Positions 50,701 to 61,624 of a stretch of DNA of 64,000 nucleotides are shown here, in pieces; within the stretch, counting starts at the first letter, position 1; every line of letters begins with the position of its first letter. The translations under genes were made by a program, and so were the position numbers. Below the pieces are notes generated by a model, which was not told where the DNA came from, searched no databases, and saw only the letters and a program-made list of their open reading frames with translations. The stretch is from NCBI GenBank assembly GCA_020055645.1, contig CM034547.1, positions 15,966,513-16,030,512 on the forward strand, given 5' to 3'. This DNA is from Tomocerus qinae (Eukaryota; Arthropoda; Collembola; Entomobryomorpha; Tomoceridae).

Positions 50701-51825
50701 CTCAGCAGTTATACGCTTACGAAGTAAACCATAAATTACGCAACCTACACCATTAACAATGTTCTTTCCTTTCAGTTTGAGGTTTTACAGATATTCTAGT
50801 ACGTTGAAAAATACATTGCATCATTGACACTTTTGATTTGGATTACAGCATATTTTTATTCGCAAGACAAAAAATTTAAATCCACAAGATTCTGGCATAA
50901 AATCAAGGAATAAAATAACTAAAAATTCCTGTTGCAATATCCTGTAGCTGGTTTTGAGAGAACATGAGGATTATGCTACAAAATCGTACTGCTACTTATT
51001 ATGCGGAAAATGCTGCACACTGCAGTACTGGTAATCCCGTATAGATTGCTTGACTACTATTGCTTACTGGCATTAGTATCCATAAGCAGAAATATCCTTT
51101 CGGGCGGAAAATTGGTTCGGTTTCCGCTATAAAGTACCAAGAGCGAGTTTACTGCAGAAATTATTAAATCGAGACCCATATTATGCTGTGCATGTCTTCA
51201 ATTTCATTACATCTTCGAAATGCATTTTACATGTGCATCTGTCTACGCTAATAATAGAACATTTATACTCAGGCATGTAAATCTTATTTGCAAAAAGTTA
51301 TGAGAAAATTTTTAAATCGGATAATACAGACAGACTTGATAACAAGATAGAACCCTTCAGAATGAAGGTCAAATTCATAAAATTGTATTAGTTGTAAGAG
51401 TTATAAGAAAGATAATATAAAATCCCCTGTTATCCCTGAGAAAAGGTATTTCTACATGCATACAGTCTTCAACTTCAACCTAAATGTAGCGTACACTGCT
51501 AATTTAGCATTTTTGATGATTTCAGTGATAAAATAATTAATTTTTGTCAGTCATGATTAGTTCCGGTTCTATTGGATTCAAAGAAAATGAGGAGCTAAAT
51601 ATTGTTTTCTATTACTCGAGGGGAAAAACAATTAATCCTTGTGGAATTGTGAATTTTTACTTAGGTATTTTTAATTGTACAATCACTAATGTTCACAATT
51701 ACGTCGTTTTTCTTTAGTTGTAGCTAAGACGGATGGAGGAGCATTTTTCTGGTATCGTGTACATCTAGTATATGTATGTGTATCCACTTATTTAATTCTG
51801 TGTGTAGCTAGACTACTATTTTGTA

Positions 51826-51926
51826 CCCTAATGTGAAAGATGTTATATATGCGAGAACAGATATGTATATTATAGGCAGCCTATGTAGTAAAAGCTAATG
51901 GTTAACTCTAAAATGAATTGCTTAAT
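51826..51926 (+). repeat. diverged repeat, copy 1
   Basis: CCTAATGTGAAAGAT, AAAGCTAATG and TCTAAAAT.AATTGCT occur in the same order and similar spacing at 53387-53483. The two copies are about 1.6 kb apart in direct orientation and perhaps 70% alike. No terminal structure is visible. Confidence 0.65.
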
Positions 51927-52966
51927 TTTACAATTTCATGTCTCAGAGAAAGCAAGTCAGAGAGTCAGAAATATTTACTTGTCTCAAATTAATTAGCAAC
52001 TTTGTGCCCAGTGTGTAATTGAGGTTCTTTAAATGTAGATTAAAGTTTCATTTGCATTTTCTTATAAATGAGTCGGTAAAATTACTCTGCATATCATATT
52101 AGATGCGTTATAACATAGCAGAATTTAAAAAAATATTATTCTATAGTTTTGCCCCTCAAAGATAATTTTTGCAAAGTACAAAATAGGAGTAGATCTAAAG
52201 AGTAAATATTTTTGTATTATTTCCCGTCAGCATAGCACTGATTTTAAAGCCAAAAGTTTTATCATTTACTCATTTACCTATTTTGTTTTTTATCATAGGG
52301 TTTGACGGGTTGGAAAATAGGAGAGATATACTCACCCTGTAAACATATGCATAATTGCTTTAACATTTTAACATTATCTGCGTGCAACGGTTTTATGGTA
52401 GGAACGCGTAGGCTTTTATTACAATGTCGGATGACAATTGACATAGACAAAGATGGGGATAGGAGACGCAAATGGACGAAAGGCGAGTCAGAGGAACGTG
52501 AGTAATGATTCTGGTTTGCCAATAAACGTTCCACTAAACTAAACATAATCTAATAGCTGCACAAGAAGATAAGCCTTCGAAATACTCAGATAAGTATACG
52601 TACAAATGGACCGTACTCATTTACAGAGACAATATGCTCATGTGCATCAACCTACGGGTCTTACAGAAAGAATTCTGCTACCAAGAGATTGCCAGATTCT
52701 TTGTTCACTTTTATAATAGCAGTACAAGCAGTAGAACTAGTAATTTAATATCCTACAATTCATATGACCACATACTTAACACATACTAACATAATTGTAT
52801 CAAATTAATGTGGATGTACAGTGGCAATCACTGTAACAATTAGCACTCTATTTTCAAGAGATGTTATAGCTCATTACCTGAGAGAAACCCTCTACGATTA
52901 TGATGGGGGATAACTATCTGTATGGTTCCTTTAGAACTTGGAACATAATAATATTTATCTTGAGGG

Positions 52967-53007
52967 TTTTAGCTATTTAGATAATCTCATTTTAGCTATT
53001 TAGATAA
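52967..53007. repeat. two-copy 23-bp tandem repeat
   Basis: TTTTAGCTATTTAGATAA occurs twice, at 52967 and 52990, separated by TCTCA. Confidence 0.9.
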
Positions 53008-53386
53008 CCGACCGAAGGAGTCTCATCTCATACCTTATTTCTTACGGGCTGCTATTTTACTGGTTCCTGCACCAAAAATTGTAATTCGTAATATTTCTAC
53101 AGTAAACACAATCTGTAGTAGTTTACATACAAAAGCACGTTTTATTTGTTTATTATAAAGTTGAGTCGAATAGCGAAAATGAACGTGTAAAAGCATTAAA
53201 GTTAACCTTTGACAAGGTAATTCTGTAAACTAAAGACATCATTTTAAATAGGAAATATAAATGTTCCCGTTAATAATATTCAATGAAATAATAAATCATT
53301 AATCAACTAGGTAGTATACATTCTACTTACTTATAATTATAATTCTGTACATAACTCTCATAACTGGACCAATATTTTATATCCAT

Positions 53387-53483
53387 TCCTAATGTGAAAG
53401 ATAAATGCGTCTCTGCGAAGATAGATAATATTAGCAATTATGCATAGTGAAAGCTAATGCTTAATTCTAAAATAAATTGCTAA
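53387..53483 (+). repeat. diverged repeat, copy 2
   Basis: Second copy of the segment at 51826-51926. It carries CCTAATGTGAAAGATAAATG, GTGAAAGCTAATG and TCTAAAATAAATTGCT. It is either an old local duplication or two members of a dispersed family. Confidence 0.65.
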
Positions 53484-55484
53484 ATGAACGTTATAGAAGG
53501 GTCACTTAGATGCAACTGTGATCTGTAAAGTAGTTTTTTTTTACGTATTTGCACATAATCCTTATTTTATAGAGAACAAAATTGAGTCATAACTGTGAAA
53601 ATGATGTTCCAATCTTTTGAAACCGAGCCATTTGGGATATATGCAATTAAAATTCTGGAGCTTCTGTGAAAATTATACCTATTCCTATGCAAGGATATAA
53701 TATTATCGCAATATTTCAATAATAGAATATTTATTATTTAAAACCTAATTTCATACAGCGACATAGGATTCAAGGATTACAATTCCCAACTCTAATCACG
53801 TATTCGTTTAAAAAGGCAACTTGAAAATCGTCTATTTACATTGCGGCAGTGAGCTTTCAGCGAAGAATGTGGACGGAAGTAGAAACAAGCCTTTTCTTGT
53901 GAGATATGATTGTCTTCCTGTGCATCATTCAATTGTTACCCAATCGTTTCATAAAATAATTTTTCTCTTTCGTATAAACCTAGTTAACATAACTAGGCAT
54001 TAAATTATTGTTAGTAGTACATCATGATATTTTACAATATTATCTTAATTAGAATACAGGAATTTCTTATACTGTACATAAACAGATATAACAGTGTCTT
54101 GTAATTTTGAGCTTTAAATATTGTATTGTCAATTCATGTTATTTATGAATACAGGACATCATTCATGATATTTGAAGTCAACATTTATTCGTCTCATATC
54201 TGATTAAATCAGACTCAGTATACATAGAATTACAATTACGTAAATTACACCTAAAAGTTCGTATTTAGTAATTACTAACATAATAATATTTTATTTGATT
54301 TAGCGTCTTAGTAGTTAATAATAGACTAAATAGATTTTCAAAATATTTCAGTGTGTGTTGATAAAACATAGAATGCGGGTTGTTGCCTTCTATTTCTAAT
54401 TTTTTCGGTCATTCTAATTTGTGGCTTTCCATCTGTTAGCAAAGACTAAGCCTGATTAGAAAATGTCTTTGCATAATGTCTAGATTGTTAATGCAGGTCT
54501 ACTAATTGCTGACACAAGTGACTTCAATTAGGAACTATATATAATACATCGACCTAGAATACTATAATCAAGTCAACATGATGTAGCATGACCATTTTAG
54601 CCTATAATTACTACAATAATTTAAAAGGAGGACACAAAAACATTTCTATATGACAAATCTAAGTTATATAAGGTATCTACTATCCTATGGGTAGGGTGAC
54701 TGCATTTCAGAGTCAATTCATGCAGATATTATGCAAGTATTCACGACTCACATGTTCCATGTCATTACACTCAACTCAGACCGTGTAATTTTCAGCTTCA
54801 TTTGCATAAACTTATGTATGGATTAAATTACAGTTTATTTATTAGGTCGAAATAGACAGCAGAACGAAAATCATCCATTCTAAAGGACATAACATTATTT
54901 ATGGCAACAGATAATATGCTTCATACAGCAAAATGTAAAGATACAATAGTGCACCGAACTTTTAACTGAATATTACTTAGGATTTGATGCATAGACATCT
55001 TTGTGTAGTGCAAAATTGAATGGACATCCTATTTCAAATTGAATGTTACTTATATGCAGTTAAAGTAAACTGCCAGTTTAATGGGCTGAGATTCAATAAA
55101 TATTCAAATCTGCATTTAGCGAACATTCTATAGAGTATGGCAAGCATCTGTAATATCATCAAGAGAGCTATAGCACTTATCTAAGGAGATATTTAGTATT
55201 CCACACAAACAGATATGCACAGTTAAATATTGAATATGTACATAAACACTCGTACTTGATAAAATGAAAATGTAGAGCAAGGCTCTTGGCAAAGGGCGAT
55301 TTTGTCTTTTAACCGATATACTTACTACAGATAATTTACATAATGTCCTAGCGCTAAGTATACATGTAAGTTTAACAATATGTTATACAATATCATGGAG
55401 CGAGTCTAATTTTAGAAACTACTATGGGCTAAATCACTTGGTAAAACTGGATTTAATTTTGGAAACGAGGATTTGGAAGAGATA

Positions 55485-55500
55485 TTTATTTATTTATTTA
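55485..55500 (-). terminator. candidate poly(A) signals of the long myofilin-like gene
   Basis: On the minus strand a run of overlapping AATAAA motifs lies about 480 bp after the stop of the 344-aa protein. It is also a TTTA microsatellite, so use as a signal is uncertain. Confidence 0.35.
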
Positions 55501-55972
55501 TAATTAACATGCCTATAAAGTCTGAACATTATTGTTTATGGCACAGGCAGAGGAAGTGCCTATAGTCCTCAATTTCATTGCTCAATGTCCCAATTCTTGC
55601 TTGAATTACAATTAGCGATTACACATAACAGACTTTAACAGACACTAAAATATCCTATAGTGGCAATACACAATAAATCACTTTTCCATTACATCATTTT
55701 GGAGACCTAAAATTACGTAAATATTCGCAATTACAACGTAATTAATTTCTAATTAAACTCATTCATACTCTGAGATGCACGGTGCATTCAGTATTACAAT
55801 TTAGTTTTACAAGTTCAGTAAGAAAATGTCCAATTTGAGTAGTACAGGTATAACCTTATTCGGTAGGTAATGAAAGATATGTGTGTACAATTAGTTTTCG
55901 TTTTTACATAGTTATAGCACATCATGAGCTACATAAATGACATGTAGGTATTGTGATCTAAATATCATTGAA

Positions 55973-57007
55973 TTAATCGGATTCAACAGTAGATCGTATG
56001 GTTCGTTGTGTCATGACAGTTCTCGAGGAAATGCTGGTGCTTCCAGCCATTCTTGCAGAATTGTATTCATTTCCAAAAGCTTCATCTTCTGCCGCACGTT
56101 TAGCCACAGCCTCTGATCCGATAGCTAAGTCTGGGAAAGAAGATTCCAATTTTGCAAGGCGGGCCTTTGCCCTCTGTCGAATTTGATCTGCTCTCGACAT
56201 GTTGAAATCAGCCTCCTCCATGGCTTGGTCTTCTTGGGCTTTGGCCTTTAAACGGGCTCTGAACTTTGACGCGCTATTCTCCGCTTCCCGATTCATTTCT
56301 TCGATCATATCATCAGCCCTTTGCCTAGCGGCTTTCATAGCTGCACTGTTCCTGCTGCTTTTGAAAGGATCTTCCGTGGCCAAATCGGCATCAGCAGTTT
56401 TGGCGACTGCCTGTGCCTCGATCCTATTCTTTCGGCGGGCTAAAAAGATATCCAGCGGATCTGTTGTATCGGCAACGGCAGATTTTGGTGACATAGCCTG
56501 CTCATCAACCCCCGCGGCGTTTAATAGCCGGTCACCCAATACAAATTTGAGTTTTCGATTACTGCTACTGACACTTGTACTCGTGCTTTTCAGATCTGTT
56601 GACTCTCGGAGAGAAGATTTCAGATCTGTGGATTCACGGAGAGCAGAGGACAAGGATTCTTCTGCATTCTGTCTTCTATCCAAAAGCCCTCCTAAATCAT
56701 CTAATGAGCCGTAACGATCGATCAGAGTTCTTTCTCTATTTTCCGCATTGACATTAGCAGATTCGGAACTCTCTTCTGCATTGGAACTGGCCGTTGTACG
56801 CCAATTACCGAGCCTTCCGTAAATAGGGTTTTCCACAAATCTCTCAGCAAACGTTTTAGCCGAGGGGGGTGTCTGAGCTCGTCCTGCTCGCTTAGTGTCC
56901 AAATAGTTCAACTGAGGAGTATAGTATTGCTCTCCGACTGAGAAATTGTAGTCGTAAGTCCTAGTTATGGGTCTTCTCCAGTGAGATGCACGACCGGTTC
57001 TCGACAT
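55973..57007 (-). CDS. myofilin/short-paramyosin-like muscle protein, long paralogue (344 aa)
   Basis: A single open exon from the ATG at 57007 to the stop at 55973, markedly GC-richer than the flanks. Residues 9-37 carry HW.RP, YDYN, G..YY.P and NYLD, matching residues 25-53 of the 121-aa protein about 20 kb away on the same strand. After this module comes KTFAERFVENPIYGR, then a Ser-rich segment with LRESTDLKS twice in tandem (about 125-145). An Ala/Arg/Glu/Lys-rich, helix-prone C-terminal half follows (SRADQIRQRAKARLAKLE), ending RTVMTQRTIRSTVESD. There is no signal peptide or membrane span. A structural thick-filament role is inferred from the N-terminal motif; the family name is from memory and not searched. 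A leader exon probably ends at 58479. An unusually long frame on the opposite strand (56199-56714) is a shadow of this gene. Confidence 0.8.
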   Translation of the reverse strand: MSRTGRASHWRRPITRTYDYNFSVGEQYYTPQLNYLDTKRAGRAQTPPSAKTFAERFVENPIYGRLGNWRTTASSNAEESSESANVNAENRERTLIDRYGSLDDLGGLLDRRQNAEESLSSALRESTDLKSSLRESTDLKSTSTSVSSSNRKLKFVLGDRLLNAAGVDEQAMSPKSAVADTTDPLDIFLARRKNRIEAQAVAKTADADLATEDPFKSSRNSAAMKAARQRADDMIEEMNREAENSASKFRARLKAKAQEDQAMEEADFNMSRADQIRQRAKARLAKLESSFPDLAIGSEAVAKRAAEDEAFGNEYNSARMAGSTSISSRTVMTQRTIRSTVESD

Positions 57008-58478
57008 CTTGGCTTAATAGTTCTATTTACTATGAAGATTTCTTGGTTTTCCTTTCCGTTTCAATTATTTATTGCTAACAACAGCCTCCACAGGGTTAAT
57101 GTCTATAGTACAAACAACAAAAATTATTATTGTACAGACATTATAAATCAATAGCACATACTAACACTCAGATCAAATCCTCAATTCACGCTATACACAA
57201 TTCTAATGACTCAAACTTCCTTCTATACACGTAATACATACATAAATACTGTATACATAGTTGTCGCTATAATGCTAAAATACGTATCATAAAGAACATA
57301 AATGTGTGGTGCCAGATGTACATAACGTACACTCCGTATGAATTCCCATATCACAACAGACGCAACTAATTTATAGACTACTGCACAGAACAAGCCCAAC
57401 TGCATTTATGTAGGTATTTGCAATTAAAGCATCAGCAGGATCGATTTATAATAAATGGGTCATGTTACTTGTAATTGAAAACCTGCAATTGTGAACATTA
57501 TTGTTATAGCTTTTCCGTGCTCGTTCTCATCAGAGACAAGGGATTCAATCAAAGCTTTAGAGGTTGTAGTTGCTCATAAGAAAACATTAATTAGTCCCAA
57601 TTTGTACGTTGAAGACATGGGCACGTAACACCCCTAATTACGTAAGTGTACAAGACGCAGGTTTTTAGTTGAGGTAATTGGTTTGGTGGTGAGTGAAAAA
57701 AGTGCAATGAAAGCTAAGCTATACGACTAAATAAGGCAGTGGGAGCTATTATTGGACTACAGCAAAAGGAGAAAGAACGTAAAAAATGTGAAGCAATGTA
57801 CAGCCGTGGTGTAGGGCACTAAAATTAAAGCAAATCGTATAGAACTGCAAAATAGAAGTGTATGCGTCAAGTATAGTAAGTAGGAGGGAAGGAAAGGCTG
57901 GAATCTTTAGCTACACATGCCACATAGGTATACAATATACTACTATTTTACGCTTAGGTTAAAGTATAGTAAAAGATGTGACTGTAGCGAAAAGTCTAAG
58001 ACCTCAGTCGGCAGTCTCAGCCAAAATAAAAAGCAACCCAAGGCAATAATTACATTACATATGAGAATAGCAAGGTGCCTATAATAATGGTAGAATGACT
58101 GTAGATAGGTATATAGGTATGGAATACAGAAGCAAGTAAGAATTGTTCACTTGTCTTGCTGGAATGCTATATTATGTGACAGAAATGCCTGACAATGCAG
58201 AAGGAAATACTATTGTACAGATTCTAAAGATACGTTCGTTAGATTTTAGCAATATTCTCGAGTCACCTCTAACGAAGTCAATGCTTAAATCACATCACTG
58301 AAATACATACTAGGATACTTGGATAGAGATCATCTTAGGAAGCTAAGGCAGATATGTAGGATGTAAAAAATGGGAATCTTGACGATTTCTTTTCTTAACA
58401 CATCACAGATCTGCAGAGACAGCTACTACTCCAGTCAGCATACCAATAAATGTAATATAAAAAGTGGATAGAACTAAC
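57008..58478 (-). other. probable 5' UTR intron of the long myofilin-like gene
   Basis: No coding frame of note. Candidate acceptors before the ATG are CTTCATAG at about 57024 and CTGTTGTTAG at 57075; the second has the better pyrimidine context. The donor is AAAAG/GTTAGT at 58479. Confidence 0.35.
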
Positions 58479-58663
58479 CTTTTCCTTCTTTCTCTGGTGA
58501 TCTTTCCTTTTCCGTCTGGCCCTCTTCCGTCCGGTCCTGTCCGGGATGACAATTTAATTGAATCCAACTCCAAGACACGAGCACACACGACAGTCACACC
58601 TTTAGCACCCAAACAGTCAATTCGGTTAGGATTAAATACAAACAGCACAATGCAGTCCTTCAC
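58479..58663 (-). promoter_or_regulatory. candidate GC-rich leader exon of the long myofilin-like gene
   Basis: A GC-richer block on the minus strand ends at a good donor (AAAAG/GTTAGT, 58479). It is the only such block upstream of the 57007 start codon, and the paralogue at 36 kb also has a non-coding first exon. The block is itself open from an ATG at 58663 and contains KITRERRKRLV, but it has no recognised domain. I read it as leader rather than as a separate gene. Its 5' end is not defined. Confidence 0.35.
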
Positions 58664-61624
58664 AATAATTAATCCTCACTCAAAGTGCTTTTCTAATGAT
58701 TACAATCTTTTGCATGTGGCACACAATAAATACTCAGCAAAAGAATCACCTTAATCTGCTGGAGTGCACTTGAAAGGCTCCTGAAAACCACAACCTGAGA
58801 TTCGGTTTTTGAGAAATGGAAGAAAAAATAAATGCAGTAAAATTTTCACGAGCAGTACGGTGACTACTAAGTTTGTTTTCTTATTCTCCCGGATTCAATT
58901 TAGATCTTGAGAGCTTTAGTAGAGAGTTTAAAGGATGAGCTGCCTGGCATGGCCCAGACTGAACGAGTCTAGTCAAAGTGTTACGAAGAAAAAATGCAAA
59001 CTAGGTACTACTACAGACGAAACAGTTAAGTAAGTCGAGTCAAGGGAGTCTTTCAATCTTTAACTCAAGTTATCCGATACCGCACCGAACTGGATAGACA
59101 AAACCTTCACTAATCTACACTTACTATACATATATAATTATACGAAACCTTGCATATATGCTAAATATATACCTACATAACTTCCATATAAACAAATGAA
59201 TGTTCCTATATACATAGATACTTACCCATGTGCTATATATTTGTTTCCGTTCGCTAGATACATACAAGAAATTTGATGAGGATAAGCTAAACTCCTATTA
59301 AATGCAGATATAGCATCAAGACCTGCTCTAAATACTGTCTAATTGCAAGAAAAGAATTTTTGATGAGGAACAGACCAACAAACTGATTATACTTGAGTAA
59401 GAAATAAGAATGAGTAAGCAGGGAAAAATAGGAAACCCGATTACTCAGATCAAAGTCTCTTTCTCTCTCAATGTATGCCTCATTCACAGTCTGTCTCTTT
59501 ATCCCTTGTTGATGACATGCTGACATGACCTGCAGAAAGAAAGCTTTATGCTTACTTGCAAGAAAGATAATATCTAATAATGACTACGTAGGCATTTATG
59601 TAGAATTTTCACAAGAAAACGACAGATACCTAGAAGATATCATTTGGAACTGAATCTCAAAACTTAAATGCAGAATATACGCAATCTCTATAAGACCATT
59701 TTCTACCCGTGAATGAAATCGAAGTATGCTACATTTGTAGAACAATATTCTATTATTGGTGATAGAGCATTTAGTAGCTATAGATTATTTGCTGTTCCGG
59801 AGCCAGAAGGGATGTAGAGAAAATGGGACTGTTTATATAGAAGCCCAGTTATGTCTGTTGATTCGGTAATCTCTTTCTTTCATGCAGATCTGGGTTTCTT
59901 TGTTATACTAATATATACAAGCCGAATCCCAACGGAAATTGAAGATTTGGGCCGGTTGTCAAGATCTTTAATGTAGAAGGGATCTAACAATAAAAAATAA
60001 ACTAAGATACCGCAATGAGAGCAAGGAGAATTAGGATCGCTCTTTCGCACTGACGGTCTTCATCTGTTTGTGCACTACAAATTTGGCAGACAATTAAAGA
60101 AAGGGAAGACCTGATAATGAAACAAGATGTGTATGTAGACTCATTCGAACTGAATGCAGTCATTTACACGACCGAAATCCGAATTCCGAGGTCGGTAGGT
60201 CGTTTTGATGAACTACATGAGCATGCACACTGTTTAGAAAGAATATCCTCCTGTTGTTCAATGAGTGAAGTGTGAACATGCAGACTGTATTTTTACTCTT
60301 CATCCTGTTACGAGGTTATTGTGCATACGCTAATGTACATTATTAGCAGAAAGCTATGCTTTGCACAAGGGCAATTTATAAGGATTTATGGTTATGCGAC
60401 AGGGGACAGATATACTATGCTTCTGTCTACTTGTACACTGCTATAGATAATGGGCGGTGACTCCTGATGGTGTTTGGAGGTAGAAAGTGGGATAAAAAAT
60501 GTGCAATGCATAAATTAAATCGCATTGATTTAGCCAAACCGAATCTATACCTGGAATATGTGTGGTCATTATTGTCAATCCTAAATACATTACCATTGTA
60601 TAATTTAACTTCAACCGCAGGTTTTACTTAAAAGTCTACATGCGTATGTAAAGGGTAGTTGCGGTAGTGAACATAGAGATATGTTTTAGCATAGTCCACC
60701 TGTAAAAAATAGTATTTAATATAGCTATACAGCTATAGTTATATAAATGTTATAGCATGACACGCTGTAAAATGAAATGTGACGGACTCCTAATCAGGTA
60801 TTGTGCAATGTTGTGCCAATTTTTCATTGCCATTTTGAGTGGTAGAAGTACCTATCTAATTTGTAAACTTGTATGTAACAATAGAAAGGAACAAATAAAT
60901 GTAGGTAAGCTGCACACATGCATCCATTAAGATGTAATATATATGTAAAAGTAATGTGCAAACACAAGAAACAATCATTCACTACAAGATACAAGGGAAT
61001 TGACTATCTCGAGAGTGCCGTAAATGCCACAAATGCAGCCCAGAATTTAAATTAATCCCGTCGTAAATTATACATCAATTGGGTTCAGTAACTTGTATCG
61101 TATATAAGTGCACAATGCACTTACCTATAGGTAAGTTCGTTGTCAATTTAGGAGATTTATTTTTAGAGAAGTAGGTTATTTTTGTCACAATATTGATCCA
61201 GTGTTTAATAATAAATACTCAGTAAGATATAATTTATACTTTCAATTGAATTCATAAATATTATTGATGTAAACTTAGTTTGTTGTATATTGCGTAATAT
61301 TCCCCATCACCTAAGATGTTCATCTTTCGAATGTTAAGATTGATACCTTGTGGTAAAATGGTATTATAGATATTATGCATTTGAATTCAATTTTCTATTG
61401 TCATGCTATCTGCAACGCATCAAACAATGATCAAGGCGTGGCTAACCAAGTGTGTCAAAAACAAATATTATGCCGCATCTAATTGCAGGGGAATTAAAAG
61501 TGCCATGCTTTCTGATTACTAGCTTACAAAGGGGGTGACTAATAAATGAATGTGTCATGATTCATGATTTTCACTTTGCCTATTTAGTAGGTACATAATC
61601 TTTTAGAGTTGAAGTAGTTTAAAC
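58664..61624. other. intergenic; no recognised gene
   Basis: Nothing with a recognisable domain was seen. This is the 5' flank of the plus-strand fusion gene that starts at 61625; no convincing TATA box or initiator could be assigned to it. Confidence 0.5.

Larger units (their letters stand above)
39001..55480. other. 16 kb gene-poor interval
   Basis: I found no domain-bearing exon, RNA gene or intact transposon. Small frames are all under about 95 codons and unremarkable. Local features are a 23-bp tandem duplication at 52967-53007 and a diverged duplicated segment (51826-51926 and 53387-53483). It separates two paralogous muscle-type genes and could contain their regulatory elements. Confidence 0.5.

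Noticed and set aside
56199-56714. 171-codon plus-strand frame
   Set aside because: It lies wholly antisense to the 344-aa myofilin-like exon. Its Ala/Ser-rich content mirrors the codons of the real gene.
58403-58663. 86-codon minus-strand frame
   Set aside because: It reads through a strong splice donor at 58479 and has no domain. It is better explained as a leader exon of the 344-aa gene.
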